A DNA stretch of 55,023 bases from Candidatus Latescibacterota bacterium (GTDB taxonomy: Bacteria > Latescibacterota > UBA2968 > UBA8231): positions 1-55,023 of the forward strand of contig JADZBP010000053.1 of assembly GCA_020852055.1 (NCBI GenBank), given 5' to 3'. Position 1 is the stretch's first letter; each line of letters opens with the position of its first letter. The notes beneath the pieces were generated by a model, which did not search any database, was not told the origin of the DNA, and worked only from the letters and a program-made list of their open reading frames with translations. This document shows, piece by piece, positions 29,419 to 37,867 of this stretch. Position numbers and translations under genes: made by a program.

Positions 29419-32400
29419 GCGCACCACCTGCGGCGCGTGCCCCTGGAGCATGGGACTTTGTCCGTCAGATCGCCGGGTACGCCTGGGCATACCGGACGCG
29501 AACCCTCCTGTGCGGCCTGACCGTGGTTGTCCGCGCCGCTTTTATGTTGATCCTCCCCCTCTTTTACCGGGAGATCTTCGACGGCGTGCTCGGCCAGGGC
29601 GATAGCCGGCTGCTCGTCGAGTTGCTGGGGTACATGGCCCTCGCTTTTGCCCTGGCCGTCGCCGCCGACCTGGCCCAGGCCTATCTGGCCTCCCGCCTGG
29701 CGGGGCGCATCATGAGCGACCTGCGCCGCCGCATGCACCGCCATCTTTTGCGACTTTCCGAGGGTTTTTACACCCGCACCCAGGTCGGCGAGATCATGTC
29801 GCGCTTCACCAACGACCTGTTCTCGGTTGACTGGGCCGTGGGCTTCAGCCTGCTGCAAACCCTCTTCGCCGGGCTGATGGTGGTCGCCAGCACCCTCCTG
29901 CTCTTCTACCTCGATTGGCGCCTCGCCCTGCCCACCCTGGCCCTGCTGCCCCTGACCTTTGCCGGGCCCAGGATCTTCAGCCAGCGGGTGCTGCGCGCCA
30001 ACAGCCAGCGCAAACAGGACGAAGCGGAACTCGCCCGGGTGCTGCAGGAGGATGTCGCCGGGCATCGGGTCATCCAGGCCTACGGGCTGCAGGCCTTGTT
30101 CCAGCAGCGCTTCGACGAACGTCTGGGCCGCCTGGGCCGCAGCGGCATACGCGCCAACCTCGACGCCGCCTTCCTCACCAAGACCTCCGATGTGGGGGTT
30201 ATCGTGGTGCAGCTCCTCATCGTCTCCGGCGGTGCCGCCCTGGCGCTGAGGGGCGATATCTCCGGGGGGGAGTTGGTCGCCTTCCTGACCGTACTCTTCT
30301 CCGTGGGCAGCTCGATCAAGGCGCTCACCCAGCTGGTGCCCGATCTGCTCGACGGGGCCGTCGGGCTGCAACGGGTCAATGCCTTGCTGGCCGAGGAGGC
30401 GCAGGGCGACGAGCCAGCAGGCGAGGTGTTGCCCGGCTTTGCCAGTGAGATCCGCTTCGAGGAAGTGGGGTTCAGCTACAACGGCAGCGAGCGCCAGCTC
30501 GAGGGCGTGAGCCTGGCCATCGCCCGCGGCCAGGCGGTGGCCTTTGTGGGGCGCAGCGGCTCGGGGAAGAGCACCCTGCTGAACCTGTTGACTAGGTTCT
30601 ACGACGCCGACCAGGGGTGCATCGCCATCGACGGCCGCGACCTGGTCTCGGTGCCGCGCCAGGCCCTGCGCGCCCAGATGGGCACAGTCTTTCAACACGC
30701 CCAGCTCTTCGACACCACCATCCGCGAGAATATCCGCCATGGGCGTCTCGACGCCACCGACGAACAGGTGGAGGCCGCAGCGCGGGCCGCGGAGATCGAC
30801 GAGTTCATCCGCGGCTTGCCCAGGGGCTACGACACGGTGGTCGGCGAGGGGGGAGGCCGTCTGTCCGGCGGCCAGCGCCAGCGCATCGCCCTGGCCCGCG
30901 CCATCCTGCGCGACCCGCCGATCTTGGTCCTCGACGAGGCCACCTCGGCGCTGGACGCCCGCACGGAGGCGGCGGTCAACCGGACCCTGGAAAGACTGGC
31001 CGCTGACCGCACCCTGATCTCGGTGACCCACCGGTTGAACGCCGCCGCCGGCATGGACTGCATCTACGTGCTGGACCAGGGCCGGCTGGTGGAGCGGGGC
31101 CGGCACAAGGAGCTGCTCAACCTCAAGGGCCTCTACTACGACATGTGGCAGGAATACAGCCTCGAATTAACCGGCAATGCCCTGCTGGGGGAGCAACCCG
31201 AGCGGGTGGCGGCGCCGGCTGCCGCCGCGACCGTCGCCGAGGGCGACGACCTGGCCGAACTGGAGCGCCGCCTGGAGATGGGCCCCGACGAGTTGAGCCG
31301 GCTGATCGAAAAACTCGAAGCCGAGGAGGCCGGCGCCCAGCAGGAGGCCCAGGACCTGCGCGAGATCAACCAGCGCTGGGCCCAGCTGGTGGGCACGGAC
31401 CGGGTGAGTGGCCTGCCCAACAAGCTGGCCTTCCTCGAGGCGCTGGTGCCGGCCGAGATCCAGCAGGCCCGGAAGAGCGGCGACCCGGTCGGCTTTTTGT
31501 TGATGTCGGCCGATAACCTGGGGGCCATCACCGAGACCCACGGCCGTAATGCCGGCGACCAGGTGGTCCGCGGGCTAGCTTCCTTCCTGCAATCGGTCAA
31601 CCGCGGCGAGGAGATCCTGGCACACCTGGATGGGGCGAACTTCGCCCTCCTGCTCTATCCCGCCTCGGCCGATCAGGTACACCGGCGAGCCCAGACGCTG
31701 CGGGAACAGGTGGCCGGCCATGCCCTTCCCTGCGCCGACACCGCCGTTCACCTGACGATCAGCGCCGCAGTGTTTTCCATCGACAGCGCCGCCATCACCG
31801 ATCCCAAGGCCGCCACGGTGGCAGCCTTCGAGCGCCCTGCTTCCGCTGGCCAGGCCGTCGATCTGACCGGAACCCGCATCCTGGTGGTCGACGATATCCC
31901 CGCCAACCTGGACGTGTTGTTCCAGACCCTCGAGGTCCTCGCCTGCGAGGTGCTGGTGGCCCGCGACGGCGAGTCCGCCCTGCAGTTGGCCGCCCGGGCC
32001 AGGCCCGAGCTGATCCTGCTCGACGTGATGATGCCCGGCATCGACGGGTACGAGACCTGCCGGCGGCTCAAGGCCGACCCGGCCCTGCGCGAGATCCCCG
32101 TGCTTTTCCTCACCGCGCGGGAGGACGTGGAAGGGGTGGTCGAGGGGTTTGCCGCCGGGGGGCTGGACTATATCCTCAAGCCCTTCCGCAGCGAGGAGGT
32201 GGTCGCCCGCCTGCGCACCCATCTCGAAAGGGCGCGCTTTGCCCGCCAGTTGGCCGAGATCAACGCCCACTTGGAAGAGTTGGTCGAGGCGCGCACCCGC
32301 CAACTCCAATTGAAGGTGCGCGAACTGCAGGGCCGCGACCGCATCGCCCGGCACATGCTGGCCGTACATCCGCTGGAGGAGTCCCTGCAGGTGGTGCTGG

Positions 32401-32840
32401 AGGTGGTGGTCGAGGTGGTGGGGGTGGACCGGGCCGTGGCCTATCTGCTGCAGGAGGGCCGGTTGGTGCCGGCCGCGGCGCTGGGCCCGGATAACGGGGG
32501 CGAGGATCGCTTCGCTGCGGCCCTGCTGTCCCGCGTATCCCTGGCCACCTCTGCTGAGAGGATGGAAGGGGAGAAGGGGGCTGATTCCCTGGCCGCCGTG
32601 CCCGTCCGCCAGGAGCAGGAGCTGCTCGGGGTGCTCTGCGTGAGCCGGAGCGGCCCGGCTGGGCCGCTGGGCGAGGAGGAGTTGCACATGCTCGAAAGCC
32701 TGGCCCTCGAGGCGGCGGTGGTGATCCACGATGCCCGGATCCGCCGCGATCCGGCCACCTGGAAGGGGCACCTCGACGAGATCCTCGACCTCGACGAGCA
32801 GGTCGAGGGCAGCGACGTGCTCAGGCGCCTGGGGGAATGA
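29412..32840 (+). CDS. ABC exporter fused to degenerate GGDEF, receiver and GAF domains
   Basis: A 1142-aa single reading frame. Residues about 1-320 are an exporter transmembrane domain with about six helices. The nucleotide-binding domain has Walker A GRSGSGKST at 380-388, LSGGQ signature from 484, Walker B ILVLDEATSALD from 504 and the THR switch histidine, so it looks active. After a coiled coil, a GGDEF-fold domain (about 660-800) starts DRVSGLPNK, but GGDEF reads LDGANF at 739-744, so cyclase activity is unlikely. A receiver follows with D828, phospho-acceptor D871 and K923, then a coiled coil and a GAF domain (about 986-1107). The operon kinase could phosphorylate the receiver and gate export. 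The cargo is unknown. GGAGG precedes the ATG, and the start overlaps the DUF342 gene by seven bases. Confidence 0.88.
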   Translation: MVSAPPAARAPGAWDFVRQIAGYAWAYRTRTLLCGLTVVVRAAFMLILPLFYREIFDGVLGQGDSRLLVELLGYMALAFALAVAADLAQAYLASRLAGRIMSDLRRRMHRHLLRLSEGFYTRTQVGEIMSRFTNDLFSVDWAVGFSLLQTLFAGLMVVASTLLLFYLDWRLALPTLALLPLTFAGPRIFSQRVLRANSQRKQDEAELARVLQEDVAGHRVIQAYGLQALFQQRFDERLGRLGRSGIRANLDAAFLTKTSDVGVIVVQLLIVSGGAALALRGDISGGELVAFLTVLFSVGSSIKALTQLVPDLLDGAVGLQRVNALLAEEAQGDEPAGEVLPGFASEIRFEEVGFSYNGSERQLEGVSLAIARGQAVAFVGRSGSGKSTLLNLLTRFYDADQGCIAIDGRDLVSVPRQALRAQMGTVFQHAQLFDTTIRENIRHGRLDATDEQVEAAARAAEIDEFIRGLPRGYDTVVGEGGGRLSGGQRQRIALARAILRDPPILVLDEATSALDARTEAAVNRTLERLAADRTLISVTHRLNAAAGMDCIYVLDQGRLVERGRHKELLNLKGLYYDMWQEYSLELTGNALLGEQPERVAAPAAAATVAEGDDLAELERRLEMGPDELSRLIEKLEAEEAGAQQEAQDLREINQRWAQLVGTDRVSGLPNKLAFLEALVPAEIQQARKSGDPVGFLLMSADNLGAITETHGRNAGDQVVRGLASFLQSVNRGEEILAHLDGANFALLLYPASADQVHRRAQTLREQVAGHALPCADTAVHLTISAAVFSIDSAAITDPKAATVAAFERPASAGQAVDLTGTRILVVDDIPANLDVLFQTLEVLACEVLVARDGESALQLAARARPELILLDVMMPGIDGYETCRRLKADPALREIPVLFLTAREDVEGVVEGFAAGGLDYILKPFRSEEVVARLRTHLERARFARQLAEINAHLEELVEARTRQLQLKVRELQGRDRIARHMLAVHPLEESLQVVLEVVVEVVGVDRAVAYLLQEGRLVPAAALGPDNGGEDRFAAALLSRVSLATSAERMEGEKGADSLAAVPVRQEQELLGVLCVSRSGPAGPLGEEELHMLESLALEAAVVIHDARIRRDPATWKGHLDEILDLDEQVEGSDVLRRLGE

Positions 32841-32856
32841 GCGGCTGCCGCAGGCG

Positions 32857-33948
32857 CTACTTGGTGACCACCAGCTTGGGGGTCCCCTCTTTTCCCCGGT
32901 AGACCTGGACCCGGAAGGCGTCCTGGGTATAGGCCCCGAACACCCCCAGGCCGCCTTCCACATGGAAGAGCGGACCGCTGTCGCCGTCGTCGCCCGAGCC
33001 GCCGTTGAAGGCGGTGGTGAAGTAGTCGAAGTAGTTCTGGTCGGCCGCCTGCAGCACCACCTGATATTCCCCCTCGAAACGCAGGCCCGCCCACCAGTAA
33101 TCCCCCCGCAGGGTGTCGGCCGGGACCCAGTAGGTGACCATCCGGCTCATGTCGAGGGTCTGGCGCCGCTCGCGCCACTTCTTGCCCTCCGACCAATCCT
33201 TGCCCTCGATCTTGTCCCAATCCTCCTGCTCGCGGTCGCGCAGCCAGCGCAGGGTGTCGCCGGTGATTTGGACCAGGGAGATGTTGTCGGCAAAGTAGCG
33301 GCGCAGGGAGTCGATGCGCTGGTCGAGGGCCGCCAGGGAGTCGGCGCTTACCTGGCCCTGGAGCCGGTCGTGCCGGGCGATCAGGGTGTCCAGGTCGCCG
33401 GTGAGCGGGTCGGCGGTGATGGACAGGTTGCGGACCTGGAGGGCTTCGACGCGGACCACGTAACCGGCGGCGTTGGCCGGTCTGGTCCAGCGGAACTCGC
33501 CCGGGTGGGAGAGGGCGCCGAAGAGATCGCTGTAGAGCTGGAAATAAACCAGGCTGTCGGCCGAGATCTCGGTGATCTGCACCGGATCGGGCACGGTAGT
33601 AGCAGCGTTGAGCACCTGATCCTGGTAGCGCACCTGGAGCTGATAGGTGCGGCCCGAGGTGATGGGCAACTGGGCGGCGGGCAACTGATAGGTGCCAGGC
33701 GTAGCTGCCGCCTCGGCCAGGGCGTAGCGCTGGGTGCCGTCGATAATCTCGACCTGGGCGCCGCTCACCGCTGCCTCGCGGCCGGTGTAGTACTGGTCGG
33801 GAGGCAGGGTCTGGCGCAATACCACCTCCGGGTCGGTGCCCGGGGCGAGGTAGGACTGGACCAGCAGGGTGGCCGGCGGATTCTCGATCTCGGTGGGGTT
33901 GCTGCAGCCCAGGGCCAGCAGCGCCAGGAAGAGCAGGTAGGGAATCAT
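32857..33948 (-). CDS. DUF4249 outer-membrane lipoprotein
   Basis: A 363-aa lipoprotein. Residues 1-15 are a signal with lipobox LALGC; the mature Cys is followed by SNPTEIE. The body is a beta-sandwich protein with the DUF4249 features LLVQSYLAPGTDPEVVLRQT, the VSGAQVEI strand and YWVPADTLRGDYWWAGLRFEG. DUF4249 proteins nearly always sit beside TonB-dependent receptors and are thought to be surface-exposed substrate-capture partners. Here the receptor stops 12 bases upstream, with AGGAGG overlapping that stop. The gene converges with the ABC-fusion gene, 16 bases away. Confidence 0.88.
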   Translation of the reverse strand: MIPYLLFLALLALGCSNPTEIENPPATLLVQSYLAPGTDPEVVLRQTLPPDQYYTGREAAVSGAQVEIIDGTQRYALAEAAATPGTYQLPAAQLPITSGRTYQLQVRYQDQVLNAATTVPDPVQITEISADSLVYFQLYSDLFGALSHPGEFRWTRPANAAGYVVRVEALQVRNLSITADPLTGDLDTLIARHDRLQGQVSADSLAALDQRIDSLRRYFADNISLVQITGDTLRWLRDREQEDWDKIEGKDWSEGKKWRERRQTLDMSRMVTYWVPADTLRGDYWWAGLRFEGEYQVVLQAADQNYFDYFTTAFNGGSGDDGDSGPLFHVEGGLGVFGAYTQDAFRVQVYRGKEGTPKLVVTK

Positions 33949-33960
33949 CTGGGCTTCCTC

Positions 33961-36213
33961 CTAGAAATTGAAGTCGATCCCGAAGCTGGGCAAAAGCGGC
34001 AGCATGGGGATCTCGCGGCGTTTGGCCGGCTGCCTTTTCTCGGGTTTGCCCTCGCTCCAGAAGTAATTGAAGATGTTCTTGTGGTTGGTGAGGTTGACCA
34101 CCTGGAAGAAGAGCTTCATGTCCCAGGAGCGGAAATTGAACTGGCGTTCGACCCCCATGTCGAGGCGCTGGTAGGCGGGCAGGCGCACGCCGTTGAGCGG
34201 TCCCTTGTCCTGCACCTCGAAGCGCAGGTCGTCGGCCGGCAAGGTCAGCTCACCGCGGCCCAGGACCTGAGTGTAGGGCTGGCCCGAGGCGTAGGCCACG
34301 GCAGTGTTGAGGGTCCACTTCTTGCGGAAGCGCCAGGAGTGGATCAGGTCGACGGAAAAGCGCCGGTCGAACTTGGATTTGTAGGGTTGTTCCCGGCCCT
34401 GGTCGTCGAGGTTGAGGCCGTCGATGGTGCGCTCGCTCAGGCCGGTGGAAAAGGAGAGCCAGCCGGTGTGCCGGCCCTCGCGCCGTTTGAGCAGCAGGTC
34501 GAAGCCGTAGGCGCGTCCGTCCCCCCGGCGCAACACATCGGCCATGCGGGTGGAGGTCTGGTTGTTGTAGTTGATCTCGTAGAGGCCGGTGTAGTCCTTG
34601 TAATAGGCCTCGGCGTCCACGTCGATGCCCTGCCAGCGGGTTTCGGCCCCGACGATGTAGTGCAGGGCCTCGCTGGGGTCGGCGGTGGAGTCGGCCATGG
34701 TCCAGATATTGGAGAGGATGGAGATGCCCTGAAACTCGCGGGCCAGCCGGAAGAGGTACTGGTGGTAGCGGCCCACCGCGCCTTTGACAAAGGTGTCCAC
34801 CCCCAGTTGGTAGCGGGCGGCCAGGCGCGGCGCCGTGCCCGAGTAGCTGCCTTCGGTGAAATAGCTGAAGCGCAACCCTGGCTGCAGGGTGAGACGGCGG
34901 GTCAGCGACCAGTTATCTTGCAGGTACACGGCGTGGTGATAGCCCTTGGTATCGACGTCGATCCAGCGCTGGTCGGCTTCGCCGAAATGGTAGTTCACGG
35001 CCATGCGTTTGAGCAGGAAGCCCAGCTCCACCGCATGGTTGCCGGTGGGGAAGTAGTTGAGGTCGCCTTTGAGCGACAGGTCGGTGAGACGGTTGAACTC
35101 GAAGAGTTCGACGTCTTCGGAATTGAAGCGGGTATGGGCCTTGAAGCGGCTTCCGGTGACCAGGAAGTTGCCGAAGAGGTTGCTGTCGAAGACGTGGGTC
35201 CACTTGGAGCTGAAGGTGCGGTTGCCCCAGGTCAGGTCGATGTCGAACTCGTCGAAGCGATATTGTAGCCCATCCTGCCCGGCGTACCCGGCCAGGGTGA
35301 ATTGGTCGTCGTGGGAGAAGACCTGGTGGGTCTTGCCCTGCAGGTCGTAGAAATTGTAGGCGAACTTCTTGGCGTCGAGCGCGTCCTTGGCCAGGCCGAT
35401 CACCGGATCGAGGTGGGTGCGCCGGCCCGAAAGCAGCCACGAACCCTTGGCCACCGGGCCCTGCAGGGTGAGGCGGGAGGCCAGCAGGCTGACCCCGCCC
35501 AGCGCCTTGAACTCCTCCTTGTTGCCCTCGTCGGTGAGCACGTTGAGCACCGCCGAGAGGCGGTCGCCGTACTTGGCCGGGTACCCGCCGCGCAGGAGTT
35601 CGGTGCTCTTGGCCGCGTCGGCGGGGAAGGTGCTGAAGAGCCCGAAGAGATGGGAGGCGTTGTACACGTCGGTGCCGTCGAGCAGGACCAGGTTCTGGTC
35701 GGGGGTGCCGCCGCGCACGTACAGGCCCACCGAGAAGTCGGAGAGGGCGCTGACGCCGGGCAGGGTCTGGATGGTGCGGATGGGGTCGGCCTCGATGGCG
35801 GCCGGGGCGGTCTTGAGTTCCTTGACCTGCAGGGTGGTGCGGCCGGGGCTGATGTCGTAACTCTCGACCTCGTCCCGTTTGGCCTCGACGGTGGTGGTCT
35901 CCAGTTGGATGGATTCCTCCTGGAGGCGGATATTGACCACCAGGTTTTTCTCCTCCACCAGGACCTGTTTTTCATAGGTGCGGTACCCCACCAGCGACGC
36001 CACCAGGGTGTGGCTGCCGGGCGGCAGGTTGGCCAGGGCGTAGTAGCCGCTCTCGTTGGTGGTGGTGCCGCGGCTTTCGCCCTTCAGGTACACGTTGACG
36101 AAGGGCAGGCTTTCACCGCTGGCTTTGTCGCGCACAAAACCGCCCACATCGGCCGCCAGGGCGGCAGTGGCCATCAGCCCGATCAGGGCCAGGGCAATAC
36201 AGGCACTTCTCAT
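33961..36213 (-). CDS. TonB-dependent outer-membrane receptor with carboxypeptidase-like N-domain
   Basis: A 750-aa TonB-dependent transporter. A signal peptide (1-20) leads to a carboxypeptidase-D regulatory-like domain (about 22-110; GFVRDKASGESLPFVNVYLKG). The plug follows (about 130-235; RTIQTLPGVSALSDFSVGLYVRGG, VLLDG), then a 22-strand-type barrel to the C-terminal phenylalanine used for outer-membrane insertion. Length fits the smaller receptors of this class. It is paired with the DUF4249 lipoprotein, so it likely imports a scarce ligand such as a glycan, metal chelate or peptide. dut lies 19 bases upstream on the same strand, with no obvious promoter between them. Confidence 0.92.
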   Translation of the reverse strand: MRSACIALALIGLMATAALAADVGGFVRDKASGESLPFVNVYLKGESRGTTTNESGYYALANLPPGSHTLVASLVGYRTYEKQVLVEEKNLVVNIRLQEESIQLETTTVEAKRDEVESYDISPGRTTLQVKELKTAPAAIEADPIRTIQTLPGVSALSDFSVGLYVRGGTPDQNLVLLDGTDVYNASHLFGLFSTFPADAAKSTELLRGGYPAKYGDRLSAVLNVLTDEGNKEEFKALGGVSLLASRLTLQGPVAKGSWLLSGRRTHLDPVIGLAKDALDAKKFAYNFYDLQGKTHQVFSHDDQFTLAGYAGQDGLQYRFDEFDIDLTWGNRTFSSKWTHVFDSNLFGNFLVTGSRFKAHTRFNSEDVELFEFNRLTDLSLKGDLNYFPTGNHAVELGFLLKRMAVNYHFGEADQRWIDVDTKGYHHAVYLQDNWSLTRRLTLQPGLRFSYFTEGSYSGTAPRLAARYQLGVDTFVKGAVGRYHQYLFRLAREFQGISILSNIWTMADSTADPSEALHYIVGAETRWQGIDVDAEAYYKDYTGLYEINYNNQTSTRMADVLRRGDGRAYGFDLLLKRREGRHTGWLSFSTGLSERTIDGLNLDDQGREQPYKSKFDRRFSVDLIHSWRFRKKWTLNTAVAYASGQPYTQVLGRGELTLPADDLRFEVQDKGPLNGVRLPAYQRLDMGVERQFNFRSWDMKLFFQVVNLTNHKNIFNYFWSEGKPEKRQPAKRREIPMLPLLPSFGIDFNF

Positions 36214-36232
36214 CCGAGACTCTCCCGCTAGG

Positions 36233-36673
36233 CTATTTCACCCCGGTGGAACCGAACCCGCCGGCGCCCCGCTCCGATTCGGCCAGGTTTTCGACCTCAA
36301 CCAGGATCGCCCGGGCGACCGGGGCGAAGACCAGTTGGGCGATACGCTCTCCCGGCTCGATGCGCTGGGCCTCGCGGGACAGGTTGATCAGAATCACCCC
36401 CACCTCGCCGCGGTAATCGGCGTCGATGGTGCCCGGCGAGTTGAGCACCGTCAGGCCCCGCTTGAGGGCCAGGCCGCTGCGGGGCCGCACCTGGCCTTCG
36501 TATCCGGGCGGGATCTCCAGGCGCAGGCCGGTGGGGATCAGACTGCGGCCTCCGGCCTCCAGCATCAGTGGGGCGTCGATGGCCGCCCGCAGATCCATGC
36601 CGGCACTGGCGGGGGTCTGGTAGGCCGGCAGGGCGACCTGGGCGGGTTTGGTGACGCGGACCTGGATTTCCAT
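36233..36673 (-). CDS. dut: Deoxyuridine 5'-triphosphate nucleotidohydrolase
   Basis: A 146-aa trimeric dUTPase that hydrolyses dUTP to dUMP and pyrophosphate, preventing uracil in DNA and supplying thymidylate precursor. All five family motifs are present in order: [34 protein letters not shown] and [10 protein letters not shown]. The ATG at 36673 has AGGAGA overlapping the TAG stop of the upstream Wzz-like gene, so it is coupled to an exopolysaccharide gene. That is an unusual location for a nucleotide-pool gene; likely it simply rides in the operon. Confidence 0.96.
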   Translation of the reverse strand: MEIQVRVTKPAQVALPAYQTPASAGMDLRAAIDAPLMLEAGGRSLIPTGLRLEIPPGYEGQVRPRSGLALKRGLTVLNSPGTIDADYRGEVGVILINLSREAQRIEPGERIAQLVFAPVARAILVEVENLAESERGAGGFGSTGVK

Positions 36674-36680
36674 GGGTCTC

Positions 36681-37850
36681 CTAGGCGCGGCGCTCGGCCT
36701 GCCACTGGTCCCGCAAGAGGCGCACGTAGCCGGCGCCCAGCACATAGCAGGAGGTGGCGAAGAGACCGAGGATGGCGGTGACGAAGACGATCAGCGAGCG
36801 CTGGGGTTTGGCTTTCTTCTCCGGGGCGATAGCCGGGTCGAGGGCCTGCACCGTGGAGGTGGTGTTGCTGGCCTCGATGAGGGCCTCGGCCTTCTGCTCC
36901 AGCAGCATCTTCATCAAGGCCGTCTGCACCAGCACATTCTTCTCGATCTTGGCGTAATCCTGGGCCACCTGGGGGATATCGCGCAGGGGCAGGAAGAGGT
37001 TTTCATCCATGTGCAGGCTGAGGCCGCCGGTGCTGCTCTCGCTGCTGGGGCCGTCGCGCAGCAGGGCCAGGGCCTGCTGACGCAGAATGCGTTCCTGGTC
37101 CAGTTTCTGCACCTCGGGATGGTCGGAGGAGAAACCCGAGGCCAGCAGGCTCTTGCGGTTGATCTCCAGTTCCATGGTGGCCAACTGCATCTGCGAGGCG
37201 GCGCGGATCACCGCCCGCGCCTGGTCCTCGATGGAGATGGCGTTGTGCAGGGACTGGAAATCCTTCAACTCACTCATAAAGCTGTCGAGTTTGCCGCTCT
37301 CGCTGGCCAGCAGACCGGAGATGAAGTCATAGCGGTCCTGGGCCGCCTCGTGGGAGAGCCGGCGGTTGGTGTTGTCCAGCAGGGTCAGGTAGTGGTTGGC
37401 CATGTCGGCGGCCCGCTGCGGGCTCTGGTCATAGACCGAGATCAGGATGGTGCCCTCCTCGCTCTTGCCGATGATCGTCTGCTGCTTGAGGGTCTCGAGG
37501 GCCTCGGTCATGGTCTCGGCCTCGTAGACCTGCATCAGCTTGAAGTCCTCGATCATCTGCCGCCGCATGGTCTCGCTCTTGAGCGTGGCGATGAAGATAT
37601 CGGCCGGGGTGCCCTTCTCGCCCAGGCGCAGCGAGGGGATGGGCAGGGCCGAGAGCAGGTCGGAGAAGCCAAACCCCTGTTTCTGTTCCTTGGGGGGCAG
37701 CAACTGGACCTGGGCCTCGTATTCGTTGGGCAGCAGCAAGCTCACGCCGGCGGCCACCAGGCAGAGCAGGAAGGTGCCGCCCAGGATCAGGCGCTTGCCG
37801 GCGTTGAGGGCAGCCAGCAGATCGAGCACATCGACCTGTTTTTCGTTCAT
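36681..37850 (-). CDS. Wzz-type polysaccharide chain-length/co-polymerase protein
   Basis: A 389-aa inner-membrane protein with the Wzz topology: a short cytoplasmic N-terminus ([13 protein letters not shown]), TM1 at about 20-42, a long periplasmic coiled-coil-rich loop (about 43-355), and TM2 at about 358-380. The loop has the [15 protein letters not shown] and [15 protein letters not shown] pattern seen in lipopolysaccharide or capsule chain regulators. No tyrosine-kinase domain follows, so it resembles the separate-polypeptide type. It sits between a Wza-like export gene (17 bases upstream) and dut. Its likely role is setting exopolysaccharide chain length and linking polymerisation to export. 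Confidence 0.88.
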   Translation of the reverse strand: MNEKQVDVLDLLAALNAGKRLILGGTFLLCLVAAGVSLLLPNEYEAQVQLLPPKEQKQGFGFSDLLSALPIPSLRLGEKGTPADIFIATLKSETMRRQMIEDFKLMQVYEAETMTEALETLKQQTIIGKSEEGTILISVYDQSPQRAADMANHYLTLLDNTNRRLSHEAAQDRYDFISGLLASESGKLDSFMSELKDFQSLHNAISIEDQARAVIRAASQMQLATMELEINRKSLLASGFSSDHPEVQKLDQERILRQQALALLRDGPSSESSTGGLSLHMDENLFLPLRDIPQVAQDYAKIEKNVLVQTALMKMLLEQKAEALIEASNTTSTVQALDPAIAPEKKAKPQRSLIVFVTAILGLFATSCYVLGAGYVRLLRDQWQAERRA

Positions 37851-37867
37851 GTACCGGGTTCCTCGGG

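Noticed and set aside
29412..32840. Active diguanylate cyclase in the ABC fusion
   Set aside because: The GGDEF motif is LDGANF; the metal- and GTP-binding residues are lost.
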